Source: Williamsia sterculiae | GTDB taxonomy: Bacteria; Actinomycetota; Actinomycetes; Mycobacteriales; Mycobacteriaceae | Reading direction: 5' to 3' | NCBI RefSeq assembly: GCF_900156495.1 | Contig: NZ_FTNT01000004.1 | Location: 1 to 64,000 of the forward strand | Length of the DNA stretch: 64,000 nt | Shown: positions 28,644 through 39,114 of the stretch, piece by piece | How positions within the stretch are numbered: the first letter of the stretch is position 1 | Layout of the letters: each line of letters opens with the position of its first letter | Made by a program: the position numbers and the translations under genes | The notes under the pieces: generated by a model | Told to the model about the DNA's origin: nothing | Database searches by the model: none | Seen by the model: the letters and a program-made list of their open reading frames with translations, nothing else

Positions 28644-30707
28644 GTGACGACGACTGACCCCGACGACCCGGCAGACGCCACCCTCGAGGACCCTTATCTG
28701 TGGCTCGAAGACGTTGCCGGTGATGATGCGCTGCGGTGGGTGCGTGAGCACAACGCGCCCACCGTCGACGCGCTGACCGGCACCGACCGCTTCGCCGAGC
28801 TGCAGGCGGGTGCCTTGGAGGTGCTCGACACCGATGACCGGATCGCCTACGTGCGCCGTCGGGGCGAACACTTCTACAACTTCTGGCGCGACGCCGACAA
28901 CCCGCGCGGGTTGTGGCGTCGCGCTACACCGGACTCGTACCGCACCGACTCGCCGGAATGGGACGTTCTCGTCGACCTCGACATGGTGGCCGAGCTCGAG
29001 GACGAGAACTGGGTGTGGAAGGGCGCGCTGGTGCTGCGACCGGACCACGAGCGCGCGCTGATCCTGCTGTCCCGCGGCGGTGCCGACGCCGCGGTGGTGC
29101 GTGAGTTCGACATGATGGAGCGCCGCTGGGTCGACGACGGCTTCACGCTGCCGGAGAACAAATCCGATGTCGGTTGGATCGACCGGGACACCGTCTACGT
29201 GGGTACCGACTTCGGCACCCTGCCCGACGGTGCGGGATCGCTGACCGAGTCCGGTTACCCACGCGTGGTCAAGCGATGGCGACGCGGTACCGACCTCGCG
29301 GACGCCGAAACCGTCTTCACCGGCGCGGTCAGCGACGTGGCGGTCGGCGCGGGGTATGACGACACCCCCGGGTACGAGCGCCACCTGATCACCCGGGCCT
29401 ACGACTTCTTCGACTCCCTCACCTACGAGATCCGGGACGGCGAACCGGTGCTGGTCGAGGTGCCCACCGACGCCCACGTCGTCATCCGCCAACGGTGGTT
29501 GCTGGTGATGACCCGATCGGACTGGGCGGTCTCGGGGAACACCCACGGACCGGGCACGCTGCTGGCCTTCGACTACGAGGACTACCTGGCAGGCGACCGC
29601 GACGCGACCGTGCTGTTCACCCCGGATCCACACACCAGCCTGCAGAACATCAGCCTCACCGCCTCCCACCTGGTGTTGACCACGCTCACCGACGTGCAGA
29701 CCGGTGTTCGCCTGTTGCGGCTGGGCAGCTGGGTGCCCGCCGAACTGCCGGGGTTGCCTGACCTCGCCACCATCGGTGTGCTCGACACCGATCCCGATGT
29801 CTCCGACGAGATCTTCCTGACCGCGAGCACGTTCACCACTCCGCCGACGTTGTTGTACGGCACCACCACCGAGGGTGTGTCCGTACTCAAGCAGAGCCCG
29901 GCGTTCTTCGACGCTGATCGCGTGCGGGTCAATCAGCAGTTCGCGACGTCCGATGACGGAACCACGGTGCCGTACTTCGTGGTCCGGCTCGACGACGTGG
30001 GGTCGGGTCCCACCCTGCTCTACGGGTACGGCGGATTCGAGAACTCGCTGACCCCGTCGTACGCGGCGATCGCCGGACGCAGCTGGATCGACCGCGGTGG
30101 CATCTACGTGATCGCCAACATCCGCGGCGGCGGCGAGTACGGCCCGCGATGGCACACCCAAGCTCAGAAGACCGGCCGTCACCTGGTGTACGAGGACTTC
30201 GCCGCGGTGGCCCGCGATCTGGTGGATCGGGGGCTGACCACCCCCGGACACCTGGCCGCACAGGGTGGGTCCAACGGCGGCCTGCTGATGGGCGTCATGC
30301 TCACCTCCTACCCGGAGCTGTTCGGCGCGTTGGTCTGTCAGGTGCCGTTGCTGGACATGCGTCGTTACCACCGGTTGCTGGCCGGCGCGTCATGGATGGC
30401 CGAGTACGGCGACCCCGACGACCCGGAACAGTGGGAGTCCATCCGGGCCTGGTCGCCCTACCAACGGTTGACCACCGATGCCACCTACCCTGCCCTGTTG
30501 ATGACCACCTCCACCCGCGACGACCGGGTCCACCCGGGTCACGCGCGCAAGTTCGTTGCCCGCATGGAGGAGTACGGCCACCCGGTGCGGTACTACGAGA
30601 ACATCGAGGGCGGGCACGGTGGTGCCGCCGACAACCGACAGGCGGCGTTCAAGTCCGCGCTGGCCTACGAGTTCTTGTGGCAGACCGTGGGCAGGGATCA
30701 GAGCTGA
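28644..30707 (+). CDS. Prolyl oligopeptidase family serine peptidase (Rv0457c-like)
   Basis: A cytosolic S9A peptidase of 687 residues cutting short peptides after proline or basic residues. A beta-propeller domain (about residues 70-410) follows the N-terminal helix [19 protein letters not shown]. The catalytic domain has [11 protein letters not shown], the nucleophile [11 protein letters not shown], Asp in [12 protein letters not shown] and His in GGHGGAADN. The GTG at 28644 gives the family N-terminus; the open frame extends upstream, but that part is antisense to lpd. It overlaps the convergent regulator gene by ten bases at the 3' end. Confidence 0.93.
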   Translation: MTTTDPDDPADATLEDPYLWLEDVAGDDALRWVREHNAPTVDALTGTDRFAELQAGALEVLDTDDRIAYVRRRGEHFYNFWRDADNPRGLWRRATPDSYRTDSPEWDVLVDLDMVAELEDENWVWKGALVLRPDHERALILLSRGGADAAVVREFDMMERRWVDDGFTLPENKSDVGWIDRDTVYVGTDFGTLPDGAGSLTESGYPRVVKRWRRGTDLADAETVFTGAVSDVAVGAGYDDTPGYERHLITRAYDFFDSLTYEIRDGEPVLVEVPTDAHVVIRQRWLLVMTRSDWAVSGNTHGPGTLLAFDYEDYLAGDRDATVLFTPDPHTSLQNISLTASHLVLTTLTDVQTGVRLLRLGSWVPAELPGLPDLATIGVLDTDPDVSDEIFLTASTFTTPPTLLYGTTTEGVSVLKQSPAFFDADRVRVNQQFATSDDGTTVPYFVVRLDDVGSGPTLLYGYGGFENSLTPSYAAIAGRSWIDRGGIYVIANIRGGGEYGPRWHTQAQKTGRHLVYEDFAAVARDLVDRGLTTPGHLAAQGGSNGGLLMGVMLTSYPELFGALVCQVPLLDMRRYHRLLAGASWMAEYGDPDDPEQWESIRAWSPYQRLTTDATYPALLMTTSTRDDRVHPGHARKFVARMEEYGHPVRYYENIEGGHGGAADNRQAAFKSALAYEFLWQTVGRDQS

Positions 30708-33700
30708 CGAACGGTCGGCCGTGCGGCGAGGGTGTCGAGCCGGCGTCGCGTCGCTGTGGCCCCCACCGCGTCGGCCGCCCGTCGCACCTGCAGCACGCGA
30801 TCCCGATCCAGACCACCGTCGACGATGAGCCGACGACGCAGTTCCAGTAGCGCGGTCTCGACCTCCCAGGCGGCATAACCGCGACGACGATGCTCACGCT
30901 GGGCATCGACGAGATGGGTTGCCGCACGGTCCAGCTGTCCCAGTGCGAGAGCGAGGTCGGCGAGATGATGGTGCACGACCCCGTATGCGCTCGACCAGAT
31001 CATCACCGTGTGGTCGGCGTAGGGCAACAGTTCCTCGTACACCGCGCGTCGCACGCCGTCCCCACCGAGTTCGGCCGCGGCGCGGGCGAGCACCGCCATG
31101 GTCAGCATCCACAGGGGCGTCACCGCGACGGTCGCGACCGCATCGGGTCGGTCGTCGTACCAGGTCATCAGGTCGCGCGCGGCCGCGACGTCGCCCACGT
31201 CGGCCATGGCCAGGGCGATGATCGGTCGATACACCGGCACTCGTGCCAACACATCGGGTGACACGTCGAGCAGCTCCAGGACTTCGCCCAGACCACCTCG
31301 GAGAGTACGCAGCGCGGCCACCGGGGCCAGCAACCGCTCGTGCGGGGTCACCTCCGGACGCAGCGGTGGGATGTCCCGGAGCCGCGCGAGGTCGGCCTCG
31401 GCCGCGATCAGACGACCGGCTGTGACGGTCATCCCGAACCGGATGTGGTCGCACAGCCAGGCGACTTCGGCATCGCGGGAGATCTGGGTGGGCGTGATCG
31501 TCTCCACGGCGCGGGAGGCAGCGTCGAGGTCACCGAATTCGATGTGGCTACGGGCGATCGCGATGGCCGTGAACGGATCCCGAACGCGACCCCGTCCTGC
31601 CGCGGTGAGCGCGGTCATCTCCTCCAGCGCTCGCCCACGCAGAGCGCGGGTCTCGGGAACTCGCAGCGCGATGAGTACGGCCAGCATCACCTCGGCCAAC
31701 GCGGTGCGGTCGCCGCAGGCCCGCGCGACCACCTCGGCCCGGCGCAGCAACCCCACCCGACCCTGAACGTCGTGGGTCCAGGCCAGTTCCGTCGCCATCC
31801 GCGCCGACAACCGGGCCACCTCGGCGCTCGCACCGCGACCGGACATCTGCAACATGTGCAGAGCGGCGCGCATGGTGCCGAGACGTTCTCGGTCGGGCAG
31901 GTACTGCTGGGCGAGGACCATCACCGTGGAGACGTCGGCGACGATCGCCGCCACCAGCAGATCGACATCGGTCACCCGTCGGGCCATCGTCGCGGCGGCG
32001 GCCAAGGTCTCCCGGTAGTGCTCGTCGAACGTGGCCTGTTCGGCGCGGCCGAGCTCGATGAGCATGCGACACCGGGTGGCCGAATCCCCTGGCGGCAGCG
32101 CCTCGAGCGCCTGCCGGTACCAGCGGACCGCGTCGTCGAAGGTGCCCGCCGCATCGGCACCTGCTCCGGCCCGGAACGCGTACCGCGCGAACGCTGCCCC
32201 GTCGCCGGGCGCTGATCTGGCCGCGTGGTGGGCGAGGCGGGCGAGTTCGGTCGGGGTGACCGTGGCCCCTACACGTTCCAACGCCGCGACGATTCGCCGA
32301 TGCAGATCCTCGCGAGCCGTGGGTTCGATGGAGCCGTAGACGACGTCGTGCACCAACGGATGCCGTGTGTGCAAAGTGTCCTCATCGCGCGCTGTCAGCA
32401 GTTCCGAACGCAGCAGTTCGTCGAGCGCCTCCGCGAACGCCAGGTCGTCGTCGATCCGCGACGCGGTGCGCAGCACGAGCCGCGACATCGACATCCCGAT
32501 GGCACCGACGAGGTCCAGCACGTCATCGGCGTCGGCGGAGATCGTCGCACGCGCGCGAGCGACGGCGTCGGCCACCGAGGTCGGCACGTTGTCGTGCCCC
32601 GCCGAACCGGCTCGGGCCGCGACCGCCGCGACCGCCGCGACCGCCAGCAAGGGCGAACCACCCGTCCAGGCGAGCAGAGTCACCGGGTCGACATCGACAC
32701 CGGCGTCGGCGATCAGCCGTTCGACCTCGGTGAAACCGAACGGTCGTAGATCGACACGGTGTATGTCGCGGTGCGGCTGATACGGGCGGATGATCGCCGC
32801 GATCGACGGCACGTCGAGGAATGCGGTGCGGACGACCAGCACGAGACACAACCGCCTCCGGTCAGATGCGTCGACGAGGCGGCGTGTCAACGCCAAGGTG
32901 GCCGGTGAGGCCCACTGTAGATCGTCGAGGACCACCATCGCGGCGCCCGACCCAGGATCGCCCGATGGTGTTCGCACACCCCGTCGTTCGGTCGGTTCGG
33001 GGATCGTCGTCGAGATCTGCAGATCGTCCCGCGGCGACAGATCACGTACTCCTTGCGTCCCTCGGTGGTCGAGTTCACCGACGATGGCCTCCACGTACTG
33101 CTGATGGTCGACTCCCGGCCCGGCGTACCGACCGTTGAGCACCACCACATCCGACTCGCGGACTCGCTTCGTCGCCTCGGTGACCAGGGTGGTCTTGCCG
33201 ATCCCCGCGTCCCCGGTGACCACCACCACCTGCCCGACGCCGGTCGCCGCCTTCCGCGCAGCGTCATCGATGACGGCGAGTTCCGCCTGACGTCCCACGA
33301 ACGCGCGGACCGCGGACTCCTCACTCTCCTCGGCGGATTGCACCACGTCGGCATCGGAGGCATCGGCGGCATCACCGATGTCGTCGGTGCCATCGCCGCG
33401 CAACACGCGGCCGAACAATTCCGCTGTCTCCGCCGACAGCCCCACCCCGAGCTCGGTTGCGAGACGCGCGCGGCACCGGGCCACGGTCGTCAGTGCCTGC
33501 CCGCGGTCGCCGAGCCGCAGATAGGCGCGGATCAGGAGACGATAACCGTTTTCCGACAGTGGATCCAGGATCAGCAGGTGTTCGGCCGCCGCGATGGTGT
33601 GTTCGAGTTCGCCGATCTGCAAGGAGGCGGTGGCGTCGAGTTCGAGAGCCCGGACCAACAGCATGTCGCACCGGGTGCGGACGTCGTCGACCCACAGACC

Positions 33701-34141
33701 CTGTAGCGGGGAGAGCACCGGGGCGGACAACAGACGCACCGCCTGGCGAGCCCGTGGCGCGACCTCGTGGGCGGGATCGTCGGACGGCTCGCACAACGCC
33801 TGCGCCACCTCGATGTCGATCACCACCGAGTCGGGTAGATCCAACCGGACCAGCCCCTGTGCGGAGCGCAGACAGCGGCCGGAAATCCCCGCGTCCTCGA
33901 GTGACCCGCGCACCTTGGAGATCAGCGTGCGCTGCACCGCCTTCCACGAGCGCGGCCGCTCGACCGGCCAGAAGATGCGGGCGATCTCCTCATGTGTGAC
34001 GTCGCGATGCCTGTGCACGGTGAGGAAAGCCAACAGCGCCATGCTGCGGTGCCCGTTCACCACGTGAGGGTCTCCCTCGTGGCCGGGCCGCACGATGCGG
34101 ACGCCACCCAGCAGCCGCACCACCGTCTGCTCGGCATCCAT
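30698..34141 (-). CDS. Giant SARP-like regulator A: winged helix, BTAD, ATPase, TPR
   Basis: A 1147-residue cytosolic regulator. Residues 1-110 form an OmpR/PhoB-type winged helix (VVRLLGGVRIV; RSWKAVQRTLISKVRGSLED). The BTAD runs to about 255. A STAND/AAA ATPase follows, with Walker A GDAGIGKTTLV near residue 309 and Walker B MVVLDDLQWAS. The rest is helical TPR-like sequence without a C-terminal LuxR domain. Proteins of this plan are ATP-gated activators. Its ATG shares one base with the stop of paralogue B (TGATG), so it is translationally coupled to it. Its signal and targets are unknown; the adjacent beta-propeller gene is the obvious candidate. Confidence 0.85.
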   Translation of the reverse strand: MDAEQTVVRLLGGVRIVRPGHEGDPHVVNGHRSMALLAFLTVHRHRDVTHEEIARIFWPVERPRSWKAVQRTLISKVRGSLEDAGISGRCLRSAQGLVRLDLPDSVVIDIEVAQALCEPSDDPAHEVAPRARQAVRLLSAPVLSPLQGLWVDDVRTRCDMLLVRALELDATASLQIGELEHTIAAAEHLLILDPLSENGYRLLIRAYLRLGDRGQALTTVARCRARLATELGVGLSAETAELFGRVLRGDGTDDIGDAADASDADVVQSAEESEESAVRAFVGRQAELAVIDDAARKAATGVGQVVVVTGDAGIGKTTLVTEATKRVRESDVVVLNGRYAGPGVDHQQYVEAIVGELDHRGTQGVRDLSPRDDLQISTTIPEPTERRGVRTPSGDPGSGAAMVVLDDLQWASPATLALTRRLVDASDRRRLCLVLVVRTAFLDVPSIAAIIRPYQPHRDIHRVDLRPFGFTEVERLIADAGVDVDPVTLLAWTGGSPLLAVAAVAAVAARAGSAGHDNVPTSVADAVARARATISADADDVLDLVGAIGMSMSRLVLRTASRIDDDLAFAEALDELLRSELLTARDEDTLHTRHPLVHDVVYGSIEPTAREDLHRRIVAALERVGATVTPTELARLAHHAARSAPGDGAAFARYAFRAGAGADAAGTFDDAVRWYRQALEALPPGDSATRCRMLIELGRAEQATFDEHYRETLAAAATMARRVTDVDLLVAAIVADVSTVMVLAQQYLPDRERLGTMRAALHMLQMSGRGASAEVARLSARMATELAWTHDVQGRVGLLRRAEVVARACGDRTALAEVMLAVLIALRVPETRALRGRALEEMTALTAAGRGRVRDPFTAIAIARSHIEFGDLDAASRAVETITPTQISRDAEVAWLCDHIRFGMTVTAGRLIAAEADLARLRDIPPLRPEVTPHERLLAPVAALRTLRGGLGEVLELLDVSPDVLARVPVYRPIIALAMADVGDVAAARDLMTWYDDRPDAVATVAVTPLWMLTMAVLARAAAELGGDGVRRAVYEELLPYADHTVMIWSSAYGVVHHHLADLALALGQLDRAATHLVDAQREHRRRGYAAWEVETALLELRRRLIVDGGLDRDRVLQVRRAADAVGATATRRRLDTLAARPTVRQL

Positions 34142-37100
34142 CACGTGCCACCGGCGTCGACGACGGCGAGGTCCGTGGCGAGAGCGTCGACCCGGCGGCA
34201 CACCGCGGTCAGGTCGAGGGCGTCGGCATCGGCTCGCACTCGCACTCGCCTGGCATCGTCGATCCGCCCGGTACGGGCTGCCTCGATGCACAGACCCAGA
34301 TACTCCGACTCGACCACCCAGCCGCGGTAGCCCCGCGCGGTGTGTTCGCGCACCGCGTCGTCGAGATGCGCCTGCGCGGTGTCCAGATCACCGAGGGCCA
34401 AGGCGAGATGGGCCAGATGATGGTGCAGGACCCCGAAGACACCGGCCCACACCATGGCGGTCTGGTCCCCATACGGGAGCAGCCGGGTGTAGACCTCCCG
34501 ACACACCATGGTGTTGCCCACCTGGGCACTCGCCCGCGCGAGTACCGCCATCGTGTGCACCCAGAAGTGGTCGTCGGGTATCTCGGCGACGCGCTCGGGG
34601 CCGTACCAGTCGATCAGCTGCGCGGCGCCCTCGTGGTCGCCGACGTCGACGAGCGCGGATGCCAACATCGGACGAAACGGTGGCGTCTCGTGAAAACGCT
34701 CCGCGATCTCGGCACGCGCCGCGACCTGCTCCCCCAGATCCCCTCGTAGGGTGCGGATCACCATCAATGTCAAATGCAGCCGAGCGAACCGACCGGTGTC
34801 CGTGGCGGGCGCCGGCAGAGCACGCATCACCGCCACACCCTCTTCGGCCCGTGCCAGTTGCCCCGCAGCGATGGCGATGCCAATCCGTCCGTAGCGATCC
34901 AAGGCCCAGAACTGTGAATTCTGTGCGAGTTGCGCCGGAGTGATCACGTCGAGAGTCGCGGTGGCTCCGGGCAAATCACCCTCCTCGACCTGTGCTCGGG
35001 ACAGCCAGATCAGGGTGGGTACCTCCTGAACCTGCTGACTGTCGAGATCGAGCAGACCCGGCAGCTCTCGCACCGCCTGCGATCGCAGGTCTGCGCACTG
35101 GGGCACCCGCAGTCCGATCAGGGCGGCCAGCAACATCGAGACCGTCGCGGTCCGGTCGCCCACGCTTCGCGCTATCTGCATTCCTCGCAACACATATCGG
35201 CGGCGTGTCTGCCAGTCCGCACCCCACCCCAATTCCATCGCCAACCGCGCGAGCATCTCCGCTGCACGCGCGGTGTGGCCGAGACCCCGCGCCTCCAGGA
35301 GGTCGAGGGCGTCGTTCAGGTTGTTCACCCGCTCGTGGTCCACACCCGACATCCGGACGAAGGTGATCGTCTCCAGCACATTGTTCTGGACGGCCTCGAT
35401 CTGCAGATCCGTCTCGTCGAGGCGGTGGGCCATGTCGGCAGCTTCGGTCAGGGTCGCTCGCGCCTTCGGATCGCCGATCCTGCGCTGTGCACGACCGATC
35501 TCGATGAGGACCCGGCAACGCTCGGCCGAGTCACCGCGCGGGATCATCCTCTTCAGCGCCTCACTGAAGTAGCCGATGGATTCCTCGAAGGCGGCCACCG
35601 CGAATGCGCTCTCACCCGCTCGGCTCGCGTAGTGCGCAGCCGCGGCCCGATCAGAGTCCAGGGCCTTGCCCAATTGATAGGCGATCCTGGCGAGTTCGTC
35701 CGCCGTCGACGTCGCACCGACGGTCTGCAGTGCAGCCCCCACGGCCGAGTGCAGCCGAGCACGCTGCGCACCGGGGAGGCTGCGATAGACGACATCCAGG
35801 ATCACAGGATGCCGTATCCGCAGATGACCGCCGGTGTCGATGTCGGAGCGACCGCGGTCGTCGAGATCGCTCGTGGTCACGAGCCGCTGGGTGAGCAGTT
35901 CGGAGACCGCAGCGGCGAACTCGACGGAGTCGGTGACCCCCGAGGCAATCTGCACCACCACTCGTGGCACCCACATCCCGCCGACTGCGCACACCGCGAG
36001 AACGTCGCGCGCAGAATGACCGAGCCGTGACTGCGACCGCCGCACCGCGTCGGCCACCGAGTCGGGCAGCGTCTCATCCGGTCGCTCATCATGGGCACCG
36101 AGCATCGAGGTCAACAACAGCGGCGACCCCGCTGTCCGACGGTACAGATCCGCGGCGTCGAGATCGACCTGCTCCGAGCGGAGCAACTCGTCGATATCGG
36201 GTACCGAGAGCCCGTCGACCCGCACCCTCCGTGTCCGGTCCGGCGATACCGCAGCGGTCAGCGCGGCGATCGTCGGCGCGTCAACGTGGTGCGTGCGAAC
36301 AGTCATCAGAATGCACAACCGATGCCGATCGGACGCTCTCAGCAGGTAGTCGATGATCGACAACGTCGCCTCCGACGCCCATTGCACGTCATCGACGACG
36401 AGCAGGATCGGTGCATCTCTGGCCGGACCGACCAGCCAATTCAGGATCGCCGTCATGATCACCGCCCGGTCATCGACGCTCACCTCGGGCGGCAACAGGT
36501 CGCCGAACCTCTCGGCGGCATGGGGGACCAGCCGTAGGATATCGGCACCGTTGCGCGACAACCGGTTCCGGGTTTCGACCGCATCACCGGAGTTCAGCTC
36601 GCGGGTGAGCGCCTCGACGAAGGGCTCGTAGGGGACCGCGGCCCCTTCACTGCACCGGCCCGACAGCACATCGACGCCCGAGGCCCGGGCGCGTTCCATG
36701 GCCTCCGTGGCCACGGCTGTCTTACCGACACCGGGCTCACCCTCGATCAGAACCAGCCGGCCGCGACCCCCGCGTGCGTCGTCGACCGCCAGCGCGATGT
36801 CCCGCAGCTGGGCCTCGCGACCAACCAGAACGCGACGTCGCGCGGCCGGGGTCGCCGCGGGTTCGGGAGAGGCAACCTCCCCTTCCTCGATCCTGCGGGC
36901 CAGTGCTTCGGTCACCGCCGACGGGTCGACGCCCAGTCGGTCGGCCAACGCCGCCCGGCATCGGTGCGCTGCGTCGCGCGCCCCGGCGTTGTCGCCGAGG
37001 TCCAGATGGCCGCGCATCGCCACCCGATATGCGCTCTCCCGCACCGGATCGAGAATCAGCAGTGACTCCGCCGCGGCGATCGCACCCTCGGCGTCACCGA

Positions 37101-37623
37101 GCTGCAGTGACGCGATGGCGTCGACCTCCAGGGCTCGCTCCCGCGCCAGCTCACAGTCGCGGCGCACCTCGTCGGCCCACCGTCCGAGAATCCCGTCGAG
37201 TGCGGGTCGGGTGAGCAACGCCAACGCTCGGCGAGCGTTGGCCACGGCGACCGCCGGCTCACTGTTGCCGTGTGACCACGTCCGGACCTGTTCGATGTCG
37301 ACCGCGGTGCCGGGCGGCAACACCAGCCGGACCATCCCACGCCGGGATCGAAGACACTCCGCCTCGAACCCTGCCTCGATCAGCGCGTTCCGGGCTCGCG
37401 ACAGCACGCCCCGCAGTGAGGGGTACCACCTGGTCGGTCGGTCGGCGGTCCACAACAAGGCGGCGAGTTCGTCGTGGTGGACGTCGCGGTCGCGGTGCAC
37501 CGCGAGGTAGGCGAGCACCTCAGTACTCCGGGTGCCGGCGACGGCGCGGGGCTCCACGACCAGACCCGCATGCTCGACGGTGATGTCCCCGAGCAGCCGG
37601 ACGACGATCTCGGGGGCTGGCAT
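34141..37623 (-). CDS. Giant SARP-like regulator B: winged helix, BTAD, ATPase, TPR
   Basis: A 1160-residue paralogue of regulator A with the same order. The winged helix includes IVVRLLGDITVEHAGLVV and RWYPSLRGVLSRARNALIE. The BTAD runs to about residue 250. Walker A GEPGVGKTAVA is near residue 293, with Walker B LLVVDDVQWAS, and a long TPR-type C-terminus ends VVDAGGT. The two proteins align along their length (both carry a DxQWAS Walker B and GLG/GRGxxxxAEMLARLA-like TPR helices) but are clearly diverged, so the duplication is old. It is first in the two-gene operon; the ATG at 37623 faces the beta-propeller gene across 195 bases. Confidence 0.85.
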   Translation of the reverse strand: MPAPEIVVRLLGDITVEHAGLVVEPRAVAGTRSTEVLAYLAVHRDRDVHHDELAALLWTADRPTRWYPSLRGVLSRARNALIEAGFEAECLRSRRGMVRLVLPPGTAVDIEQVRTWSHGNSEPAVAVANARRALALLTRPALDGILGRWADEVRRDCELARERALEVDAIASLQLGDAEGAIAAAESLLILDPVRESAYRVAMRGHLDLGDNAGARDAAHRCRAALADRLGVDPSAVTEALARRIEEGEVASPEPAATPAARRRVLVGREAQLRDIALAVDDARGGRGRLVLIEGEPGVGKTAVATEAMERARASGVDVLSGRCSEGAAVPYEPFVEALTRELNSGDAVETRNRLSRNGADILRLVPHAAERFGDLLPPEVSVDDRAVIMTAILNWLVGPARDAPILLVVDDVQWASEATLSIIDYLLRASDRHRLCILMTVRTHHVDAPTIAALTAAVSPDRTRRVRVDGLSVPDIDELLRSEQVDLDAADLYRRTAGSPLLLTSMLGAHDERPDETLPDSVADAVRRSQSRLGHSARDVLAVCAVGGMWVPRVVVQIASGVTDSVEFAAAVSELLTQRLVTTSDLDDRGRSDIDTGGHLRIRHPVILDVVYRSLPGAQRARLHSAVGAALQTVGATSTADELARIAYQLGKALDSDRAAAAHYASRAGESAFAVAAFEESIGYFSEALKRMIPRGDSAERCRVLIEIGRAQRRIGDPKARATLTEAADMAHRLDETDLQIEAVQNNVLETITFVRMSGVDHERVNNLNDALDLLEARGLGHTARAAEMLARLAMELGWGADWQTRRRYVLRGMQIARSVGDRTATVSMLLAALIGLRVPQCADLRSQAVRELPGLLDLDSQQVQEVPTLIWLSRAQVEEGDLPGATATLDVITPAQLAQNSQFWALDRYGRIGIAIAAGQLARAEEGVAVMRALPAPATDTGRFARLHLTLMVIRTLRGDLGEQVAARAEIAERFHETPPFRPMLASALVDVGDHEGAAQLIDWYGPERVAEIPDDHFWVHTMAVLARASAQVGNTMVCREVYTRLLPYGDQTAMVWAGVFGVLHHHLAHLALALGDLDTAQAHLDDAVREHTARGYRGWVVESEYLGLCIEAARTGRIDDARRVRVRADADALDLTAVCRRVDALATDLAVVDAGGT

Positions 37624-37673
37624 CCACCGATGATAATGCCGGGGATCATACCGAACGCGACGAGTGGCCCATG

Positions 37674-37723
37674 CCGGTGGAAACCCCGACCACCGGACCG
37701 GACGACCGTGATACATACCGTGA
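37674..37723. promoter_or_regulatory. Candidate SARP operator between regulator B and the beta-propeller gene
   Basis: The divergent 195-base region holds a direct repeat ACCGTGA (37705-37711 and 37717-37723, 12 bases start to start), close to the 11-base spacing of heptamers bound by SARP winged helices. Just upstream is an inverted repeat CCGGTGG (37674-37680) / CCACCGG (37690-37696). Both lie 50-115 bases from the two divergent start codons. Binding is inferred. Confidence 0.4.
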
Positions 37724-37818
37724 ATCCGTCTCACCAGCGGCGATTACATTTCTGTTGCACCCGTTCGGCACATTCTCCTCGGACGCCCACCCGATCGCGC
37801 GCAGAGGAGATGGCCACG

Positions 37819-39078
37819 ATGACGAACGAGACCCGGTTCCGCCGTCGCCCGCGACGCACGCTGTCCGCAGCGGTATCCCGCAGCCGGGTCGACGATCGTC
37901 CCGACTACGTGATCGGTGAGACCGTGGGCTCGACGTCGAGTCTGGCCCTGCGCAGCCCGGTCTCGGACTGGTCGCGGAGCCCTGACGGCAGATACCTGTA
38001 CCTTCTGCACGTCGCCGACGGTTCGGTCAGCGTGGTGGATATGGTCCTGAACCGCGTGGTTCGCCACGGCGTCGGGGTGAACGCCGCTCCGCAGGGAATC
38101 GCCGTGAGCGCTGACGGCTCCATCGTCTACGTGGTGGACCGCGACGACCAGTCCATCCGTGGTCTCGACGTCACCGACTTCAGCGCGGCGCGGACTCTGC
38201 CCTGCCCCGACGATCACGCCCCGTCGGCTCCCGAGTCACTGGTCGTCAGCACCGACGGCACCCGTCTGTCGGTGGTGTACCGCGATGTCGTGCGAACGAT
38301 CGACCTGCAGACCGGGTTGTCGGCCGACGGTCCGGTCACCGTGCACTACGTTCGGCAGCATCCGCGGGTCATCGCGGTCGAGGGTGACGCGTTCCTCATC
38401 TACGAGGCCTCTGGTGCCGACCTCGAGGTCCACACCCCGCGGACCGCCGATCCACACTGCTTCACCGTCATCTTCGCCCCCGCCGACATCGCCTTCGTCC
38501 CGAACCCTGCGCGGGTGTACGCCACGGTGCCCAAGCTGGGGGTGTTGTCGGTGGACCTCGACGATTGCGACTACGAATTCATCGACGTCCGGCCCGAGGG
38601 GCGGGACAACGACGCTCCGCCGGCAGCGGTTGCGGTCAGCGCCGACGGAACCCTGGCTGCGGTCCGCTACCAGGGATCACCGCGGGTGACCATCGTCGAC
38701 ACCGCGGTCGACACCGTGATCATGACGGTGACCTTGCCTGCCGTCCCCGCTCGCGTGGCGCTCAGCTCCGACGGCAGCCGCCTGTTCGCCGTCAGCGACG
38801 ACCCTCGTGCCTGCGAGCTGATGGTGCTGAGCCTGTTCGCGGTCGCCGGGACGGTGTTGTACGGCGGTGTCGCGGACGCGGACGTGCGGTACGAGTTGCT
38901 CACGCATCCGGGGGCGGGCAACGTGACGATGGACGGTGAGACCGGGGACTTCACCTACACCCTCGACAGCCGCGGGGCCGCGACGGACTTCTTCGTCGCG
39001 ATCGTGCGCAGCAGCGACGGCGATGGTGCCATTCCGGTACCGGTGACCTTGCCGGTAGGTGTGATCACACCGGCCTGA
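37819..39078 (+). CDS. YVTN/YncE-like beta-propeller protein with a C-terminal Ig-like segment
   Basis: A 419-residue protein. After a basic N-terminus (RFRRRPRRTLSAAV) come at least four propeller blades with SPDGRYLYLLHVADGSVSVV, SADGSIVYVVDRDDQSIRGL, STDGTRLSVVY and SSDGSRLFAV signatures. The last ~60 residues (GNVTMDGETGDFTYTLDSRG) resemble one repeat of cadherin/VCBS-type Ig domains. There is no hydrophobic signal peptide, so secretion is not evident despite an extracellular-type architecture; the Arg-rich start has only a faint Tat likeness. ATG 37819 has GAGGAG nine bases upstream and is preferred over ATG 37810. It is divergent from the tandem SARP-like regulators. The function is unknown. 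Confidence 0.75.
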   Translation: MTNETRFRRRPRRTLSAAVSRSRVDDRPDYVIGETVGSTSSLALRSPVSDWSRSPDGRYLYLLHVADGSVSVVDMVLNRVVRHGVGVNAAPQGIAVSADGSIVYVVDRDDQSIRGLDVTDFSAARTLPCPDDHAPSAPESLVVSTDGTRLSVVYRDVVRTIDLQTGLSADGPVTVHYVRQHPRVIAVEGDAFLIYEASGADLEVHTPRTADPHCFTVIFAPADIAFVPNPARVYATVPKLGVLSVDLDDCDYEFIDVRPEGRDNDAPPAAVAVSADGTLAAVRYQGSPRVTIVDTAVDTVIMTVTLPAVPARVALSSDGSRLFAVSDDPRACELMVLSLFAVAGTVLYGGVADADVRYELLTHPGAGNVTMDGETGDFTYTLDSRGAATDFFVAIVRSSDGDGAIPVPVTLPVGVITPA

Positions 39079-39114
39079 GGCGACCTCGCGGCAAAGGCGT
39101 TGCCTCGCAGTCAC

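Noticed and set aside
27140-28657. Long open frame (505 codons) opposite lpd
   Set aside because: It is the antisense shadow of lpd produced by third-position GC bias, with no recognisable motifs.
28584-30371. Long open frame (595 codons) opposite the prolyl oligopeptidase
   Set aside because: The sense-strand protein has complete S9 catalytic motifs; the antisense frame has low-complexity composition.
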